Made by a program: the position numbers and the translations under genes | Part shown: positions 6,799-11,024 of the stretch, piece by piece | How positions within the stretch are numbered: position 1 is the stretch's first letter | How the letters are laid out: every line of letters starts with the position of its first letter | NCBI GenBank assembly: GCA_900770845.1 | Contig: CAAGLS010000165.1 | Span: 1 to 11,024, forward strand | Source: an uncultured Prevotella sp. | Lineage (GTDB): Bacteria; Bacteroidota; Bacteroidia; Bacteroidales; Bacteroidaceae | Direction of reading: 5' to 3' | Length of the DNA stretch: 11,024 nt | The notes under the pieces: model-generated | What the model was told of the DNA's origin: nothing | The model's input: the letters and a program-made list of their open reading frames with translations, nothing else | Database searches by the model: none

Positions 6799-9522
6799 AT
6801 GAAAAAGCTATTGTCCCTTCCACCCAATTTGGTGGAGAGTTTCCACGATATAACCCACCTCGACCGTGAGGAATGGTTTTGCACCCACGACCCCGTAGGC
6901 CACAAGCTCGGGTCGGGCGGAGGAACCACTTGGCTCTTGTTGCAAGCCTATCGCAACGCGACGGGGCGCGAGGCCGCCACCGACCCAGCTGATTTCCACC
7001 GCTGGCTCGGCGCCGACCGACGGCTGCTGCTCCATGCCGGAGGCCAGAGCCGCCGTCTGCCGTCGTATGCCCCATCGGGCAAGATTCTCACGCCCATTCC
7101 CGTATTCCGCTGGGAACGCGGGCAACGGCTGTCGCAAAACCTTCTCTCCCTGCAGCTCCCCCTCTATGAGCGAATCATGGAGGCCGCACCGCAGCGGCTC
7201 CACACCATGGTGGTGAGCGGCGACGTGCTGATTCGAGCCACAGAGCCACTGCAACCGATTCCCGACGCCGACGTGGTGTGCTACGGTCTCTGGCTCGGCC
7301 CTGAGATAGCCAAAGACCACGGAGTGTTCGTGGCCCGGCGAGAGTCGCCCTCGGTGCTCGACTGCATGTTGCAGAAGCCTTCGGTGAAGACGTTGGGCGC
7401 GCTGCTCAAGGACCACTACTATCTGACCGACATCGGCGTGTGGCTCCTCAGCGACAAAGCCATCGACGTGTTGATGCAACGCTCCATGAGCGGCGGACGA
7501 GTGACCGACTACGACCTCTACGGCACCTTTGGCTGCTGCTTGGGCGAACATCCCTCCCAGCTCGACCCGCTCGTGGCCGGCCTCAAGGTGGCGGTGCTGC
7601 CCCTGCCGGGCGGCGAGTTCTACCATTTCGGCACCTCCCACGAACTGCTGTCGTCGACGGTGGCCATACAGAATTTGGTCAACGACCAGCGGCGCATCAT
7701 GCACCACTCGCTCAAACCCTGTCCGAGCATCTTCGTGCAGAATGCGGTCACCGTGCCCAAGTTCACCGACGACAACGAGAACGTATGGGTGGAGAACAGC
7801 TGTGTGGGAACCCACTGGACGCTGACCAAGAACAACATCGTCACTGGAGTGCCGGACAACGACTGGACTCTGACGCTCCACGAGGGCGAATGCCTCGACA
7901 TCATACCCGTGGGCGAGTCGGCGTGGGCCGTGCGCCGCTATGGCTACTTCGACAAGTTTGCGGGCGAGGAGCAGACCACACCCCGCTTTCCGCTGTTTGC
8001 CGACCGCAAGGCCCTCGACACCTACATGACGGACCAAGCCGACAGCCACACAGAGCTGTTGAGCGCCGAGCAGATTTCCACCCGCGCCAACCTGCGCCGC
8101 TTGGAGGCCCAGCGCGAGGAGTTCCGCAACCGCAACTGGGTGGCCCTGCAGGAGAATCATGAGCACAGCGTGTTCTACCAACTCGACTTGGAGGATGCCG
8201 CCCGCGCCTTCAACAACGCCCACCTGCCGCTGCCCGCTCCCCTGCCCGACGACGCTCCACTGATGCAGCGCATCAGCGACGCCATGATGCGCAGCCAGCT
8301 CACCTCCAACCCCAACGCTTCCGAAGACGAGCGAAAGGCCTTCAGCCTCTTGGCCGAGGGCATCACCGCACAGGCCACGGCCCACAAGGTGAAGCCGCGC
8401 AAGATGGTTTGCGACGACCAGATCGTGTGGGGACGGTCGCCCGTGCGCATCGACATCGCCGGCGGATGGACCGACACGCCGCCCAACTGCATCTTGGAGG
8501 GCGGCAACGTGGTGAACCTCGCCATAGAACTCAACGGACAGCCACCCATACAGACCTACGTGAAGCCCTGCCGCGACTTCCATGTCGTGATTCGCAGCAT
8601 CGACCTCGGCGTGTCGGAGACGGTGACAACCTTTGACGACCTGGCCGACTTCAACCACGTGGGCAGTGCCTTCTCCATCCCCAAGGCGGCATTGGTGCTT
8701 TGCGGTTTCCATCCCGACTTCTGCACCGAACGCTTCCCGTCGCTCGAAGCCCAGCTGCGCGACTTCGGCTGCGGCATCGAAATCACGTTGCTCTCGGCCA
8801 TCCCAGCAGGGTCGGGACTGGGCACGAGCAGTGTGCTGGCCGCCAATGTCTTGGGCACGCTCAACGACTTCTTGGGCTGTGGATGGGACAAGACGGAGAT
8901 AGGCAACCGCACGCTCATCCTGGAACAGCTCCTCACCACGGGCGGCGGATGGCAGGACCAGTTTGGCGGACTGCTGCAAGGCGTGAAGCTGCTCCATACC
9001 GAGGCCGGATGGAACCAGAGTCCACAAGTGAGGTGGCTGCCCGACGACCTCTTCACACGCCCGGAATACCATGAGTGCCATCTGCTCTACTACACCGGCA
9101 TCACGCGCACGGCAAAGAAAATCTTGGCCGAAATCGTGCGCCGCATGTTCCTCAACGAGCACGACGAGTTGGAACTGCTGCGCCAGATGAAGGGACACGC
9201 CTTGGAGATGTACGATGCCATACAGCGCAACGACTTCGTGCAGATGGGACGGCTCATACGCAAGACGTGGCAGCAGAACCAACTCCTCGACAGCGGCACG
9301 AATCCTCCCGAGGTGGCGGCGCTGACGCGGGAGATCGACGACCTCTGCTTGGGCTACAAGCTGCCGGGAGCCGGTGGCGGCGGCTATCTCTACATGGTGG
9401 CCAAGGATCCCCAGGCCGCCGTGCGCATCCGGCAGACTCTCTCTTCCCATCCGCTCAACCCCCGCGCCCGCTTCGTCGACATGGCCCTGAGCAGGGAGGG
9501 AATGGTGGTGAGCAGAAGCTAA
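6796..9522 (+). CDS. fkp: Bifunctional L-fucokinase / GDP-fucose pyrophosphorylase
   Basis: This 908-residue cytoplasmic enzyme phosphorylates L-fucose with ATP to fucose-1-phosphate, then joins it to GTP to give GDP-L-fucose. This is the salvage route first described for Bacteroides fragilis Fkp (roughly 950 aa). The N-terminal half is the guanylyltransferase: GHKLGSGGGTTWLLL (about 35-49) is the glycine-rich nucleotide loop, and a central region (about 290-370) resembles the beta-helix part of FPGT-type enzymes. The C-terminal half is a GHMP kinase: WGRSPVRIDIAGGWTDTPP (545-563), the ATP loop IPAGSGLGTSS (669-679) and KLPGAGGGGYLY (855-866) are its three motifs. All key glycines are present, so both activities should be intact. 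Two adjacent ATGs (6796 and 6799) could start translation; the first directly follows a TGA. It lies downstream of fucP and 35 bp upstream of a Nudix gene. GDP-fucose would feed capsule or glycoprotein fucosyltransferases encoded elsewhere. Confidence 0.95.
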   Translation: MMKKLLSLPPNLVESFHDITHLDREEWFCTHDPVGHKLGSGGGTTWLLLQAYRNATGREAATDPADFHRWLGADRRLLLHAGGQSRRLPSYAPSGKILTPIPVFRWERGQRLSQNLLSLQLPLYERIMEAAPQRLHTMVVSGDVLIRATEPLQPIPDADVVCYGLWLGPEIAKDHGVFVARRESPSVLDCMLQKPSVKTLGALLKDHYYLTDIGVWLLSDKAIDVLMQRSMSGGRVTDYDLYGTFGCCLGEHPSQLDPLVAGLKVAVLPLPGGEFYHFGTSHELLSSTVAIQNLVNDQRRIMHHSLKPCPSIFVQNAVTVPKFTDDNENVWVENSCVGTHWTLTKNNIVTGVPDNDWTLTLHEGECLDIIPVGESAWAVRRYGYFDKFAGEEQTTPRFPLFADRKALDTYMTDQADSHTELLSAEQISTRANLRRLEAQREEFRNRNWVALQENHEHSVFYQLDLEDAARAFNNAHLPLPAPLPDDAPLMQRISDAMMRSQLTSNPNASEDERKAFSLLAEGITAQATAHKVKPRKMVCDDQIVWGRSPVRIDIAGGWTDTPPNCILEGGNVVNLAIELNGQPPIQTYVKPCRDFHVVIRSIDLGVSETVTTFDDLADFNHVGSAFSIPKAALVLCGFHPDFCTERFPSLEAQLRDFGCGIEITLLSAIPAGSGLGTSSVLAANVLGTLNDFLGCGWDKTEIGNRTLILEQLLTTGGGWQDQFGGLLQGVKLLHTEAGWNQSPQVRWLPDDLFTRPEYHECHLLYYTGITRTAKKILAEIVRRMFLNEHDELELLRQMKGHALEMYDAIQRNDFVQMGRLIRKTWQQNQLLDSGTNPPEVAALTREIDDLCLGYKLPGAGGGGYLYMVAKDPQAAVRIRQTLSSHPLNPRARFVDMALSREGMVVSRS

Positions 9523-9557
9523 AGCAACCCATATCCCACAATCCACAACTCATAGAG

Positions 9558-10001
9558 ATGGCTTTTACCTACAAATATCCCCATCCGGCCGTGGCGGCCG
9601 ACTGCGTGGTGTTCGCCCACAAGGAGGGCGAAGCTCCCATGGTGCTGCTCATAGAAAGGAAGAATGAGCCGTGCAAAGGCCAATGGGCCTTTCCCGGCGG
9701 GTTTATGAACATCGACGAGACTGCCGACGACGCGGCGCGGCGCGAGTTGAGGGAAGAGACGGGACTCACGGTGGCCGACATCCATCAGATCGGCGCCTTC
9801 ACCGCCGTGGACCGCGACCCGCGCGAAAGGGTGCTGTCGGTGGCCTTCTGGACAGACGTGGAGGGGATGCCCGAAGTCTGTGGGGGAGACGACGCCAAAC
9901 GCGCGCGCTGGTTTCCGCTCACCGAGCTGCCACCTTTGGCCTTCGACCATGCGGAGATTCTGCGGCGCGCCTTGTATCTCAAGCAGAAAGGAGTGGCATG
10001 A
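9558..10001 (+). CDS. Nudix hydrolase
   Basis: This 147-residue protein hydrolyses a nucleoside diphosphate linked to another group; the exact substrate is not known. It carries a perfect Nudix box (GX5EX7REUXEEXGU): G48, E54, R62-E63-L64, E66-E67, G69-L70, which forms the magnesium site. The upstream KGQWAFPGGF and the N-terminal YPHPAVAADCVVF strand are typical. The DRDPRERVLSVAFW segment (85-98) resembles the region after the box in ADP-ribose pyrophosphatase-like and NrtR-like Nudix domains, so ADP-ribose or a related sugar nucleotide is a reasonable guess. The reading frame is open far upstream inside fkp, but the sequence there is not Nudix-like; the ATG at 9558, 35 bp after the fkp stop, gives the normal domain start. 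Its stop TGA overlaps the ATG of the next gene (ATGA), indicating translational coupling with it. A role in trimming sugar nucleotides next to GDP-fucose synthesis is only inference. Confidence 0.92.
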   Translation: MAFTYKYPHPAVAADCVVFAHKEGEAPMVLLIERKNEPCKGQWAFPGGFMNIDETADDAARRELREETGLTVADIHQIGAFTAVDRDPRERVLSVAFWTDVEGMPEVCGGDDAKRARWFPLTELPPLAFDHAEILRRALYLKQKGVA

Positions 10002-10831
10002 TACTTCAGACTTCCGTAGACATCCCCGCTCCCTCGTGGCGCATTCTTCCCACGGACCGAATGGCCTTTGTGGGCAGCTGCTTTGCCGACAACATGGGGC
10101 AAAGGTTCGCCAACGACCACTTCCAGACTGTGGTGAATCCCTACGGGGTGATGTACAACCCCGTGAGCGTGATGCATACCGTGGCGGGAGAACCCTACCC
10201 CTGCGAGGGCGACGCCCAGCCGATAGACTGCGACGTGGCTGTCATCTCGCTCGGCACCAACCACGTGTATGTGGAACTCAGCAGCGGAAGAATCGTGGAC
10301 AACTGCCGCAAGCGCCCCCAACGCGAGTTCAAGGAGCAGACGTTGGACGTGGCGGCCTGTGTGATGGCCCTGCGCCAAAGCGTGGAGCATCTGCGGAGGC
10401 GCAATGCGGAGGTACGCATCGTTTTCACGGTCAGCCCCATCCGCTATCGCAAGTATGGTTATCATGGGAGCCAGTTGAGCAAGTCAACCCTGCTGCTCGC
10501 CATCGACCAGCTGATGGCCGAGGAGTCATCGGGCAGGCTGTATTATTTCCCGAGTTATGAGATTGTGAACGACGAGCTGCGCGACTATCGGTTCTATCAG
10601 CCCGACATGCTGCATCCCTCTGAGCAGACCGTAGACTATCTCTACGAGCGATTCCGTGAGGCGTGTTTCTCCGAGGCCGCAAAACAGATGGTTGCCGAAT
10701 GGCGTCCTATCCGCGAAGCCCTCGCCCACAAGCCTTTCCATCCCGACAGCAGCGAATACAGGCAATTCCTCGCCGAAACCCTGAGAAAGAAAGAGACGTT
10801 CGAGAGGAAGTTCTTTGGCAACAAAGGTTAG
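9998..10831 (+). CDS. GSCFA-domain protein, SGNH-like hydrolase/esterase
   Basis: This 277-residue protein belongs to the GSCFA family, found largely in Bacteroidetes and alphaproteobacteria and related to SGNH/GDSL-type esterases and acyltransferases. The name-giving motif FVGSCFADNMG (24-34) holds the presumed nucleophile S27. VISLGTNHVY (82-91) corresponds to the block with the oxyanion-hole Asn (N88). QPDMLHPSEQ (201-210) supplies the D203/H206 pair of the catalytic triad. A helical, charged C-terminus (about 220-277) follows. No signal peptide is seen, so it appears cytoplasmic. The ATG at 9998 overlaps the Nudix stop by 4 bp, so translation is probably coupled; an in-frame upstream extension inside the Nudix gene is not family-like and is excluded. 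The substrate is unknown; removal or transfer of acyl groups on sugars would suit the neighbourhood but is not shown by the sequence. Confidence 0.9.
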   Translation: MILQTSVDIPAPSWRILPTDRMAFVGSCFADNMGQRFANDHFQTVVNPYGVMYNPVSVMHTVAGEPYPCEGDAQPIDCDVAVISLGTNHVYVELSSGRIVDNCRKRPQREFKEQTLDVAACVMALRQSVEHLRRRNAEVRIVFTVSPIRYRKYGYHGSQLSKSTLLLAIDQLMAEESSGRLYYFPSYEIVNDELRDYRFYQPDMLHPSEQTVDYLYERFREACFSEAAKQMVAEWRPIREALAHKPFHPDSSEYRQFLAETLRKKETFERKFFGNKG

Positions 10832-10938
10832 GCGCATCCCATTAAGCCCGTAGCCTCCAATACCCCCACAGGTCAAGCTCAAGTTTCAGTTCGCTGTCAG
10901 GAAGCGGCGGCACTTGGCAGTTTGCTTGGCCGATTGGC

Positions 10939-11024
10939 CTACTCCCAAGCGTCCGGCTCCTCGTCTTTGGCCTCAAACTCCGAGTCCTTGGAGAGCTGGG
11001 AGCTATTGGAAGTGCGATTGCCCA
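10939..11024 (-). CDS. C-terminal tail of an unidentified protein, partial
   Basis: Read on the minus strand, the last bases encode 27 residues up to a TAG (10939-10941), ending in SEFEAKDEEPDAWE. The tail is hydrophilic and acidic, preceded by a Ser/Asn-rich stretch, which is typical of a disordered C-terminus. The rest of the gene is outside the window, so no family can be named. It is convergent with the GSCFA gene; the 107 bp between them (10832-10938) contain no clear terminator, only weak short hairpins. The call depends on a short open frame with plausible composition and could be wrong. Confidence 0.45.
   Translation of the reverse strand, partial: GNRTSNSSQLSKDSEFEAKDEEPDAWE

Noticed and set aside
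6808..9546. A 912-codon open frame on the minus strand, antisense to fkp
   Set aside because: It is a mirror of fkp produced by strong GC bias at third codon positions. Its translation shows no family motifs, whereas the plus-strand frame has complete guanylyltransferase and GHMP kinase motifs.
9075..9557. N-terminal extension of the Nudix gene into fkp
   Set aside because: The frame is open but the translation is Arg/His-rich shadow sequence of fkp; the Nudix fold begins just after the ATG at 9558.

Overview
The window looks like chromosomal DNA of a Bacteroidales bacterium, most likely a GC-rich member of Prevotellaceae. Three things suggest this: a fused fucokinase/GDP-fucose pyrophosphorylase (Fkp), a GSCFA-domain protein and an Hsp90 with a long charged insert; a Bacteroidetes-type -7 box (TAACTTTG) in front of fucP; and starts that lack strong Shine-Dalgarno sequences. 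The species assignment is inference from gene content, not from a marker gene.

Layout. Bases 2-1072 (+) are the C-terminal part of an M16 (insulinase-type) metallopeptidase that begins outside the window. It is followed after 38 bp by a class I iron-sulfur fumarase (1111-2766, +). A strong bidirectional hairpin terminator (2790-2829) separates fumarase from the convergent htpG/Hsp90 gene (2851-4908, -). A 406-bp region (4909-5314) lies between the divergent htpG and fucP genes. It holds a four-unit, 22-bp-period array of imperfect palindromes (5095-5182) and the predicted fucP -7 box (5288-5295).

The fucose block follows. fucP (5315-6655, +) is an MFS L-fucose/proton symporter. After a 140-bp AT-rich gap filled by a 38-bp-period tandem repeat comes fkp (6796-9522, +), a bifunctional enzyme that makes GDP-fucose from L-fucose. 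A Nudix hydrolase (9558-10001, +) lies 35 bp downstream and overlaps by 4 bp (ATGA) a GSCFA-domain SGNH-like hydrolase (9998-10831, +). The last 86 bases carry the C-terminal tail of an unidentified minus-strand gene.

How the genes fit together: FucP would import host-derived free L-fucose and Fkp would convert it through fucose-1-phosphate to GDP-fucose, the donor for fucosylating capsule or surface glycoproteins. No fucose catabolism genes (isomerase, fuculokinase, aldolase) are visible, so this looks like a salvage-for-decoration locus. The Nudix and GSCFA genes are placed so that they could be co-transcribed with it, but a functional link is only inferred. The M16, fumarase and HtpG genes are ordinary housekeeping genes.

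No clearly new multi-gene system is evident. The structures least explained by the genes are the two repeat arrays, one upstream of fucP and one running directly into the start codon of fkp.
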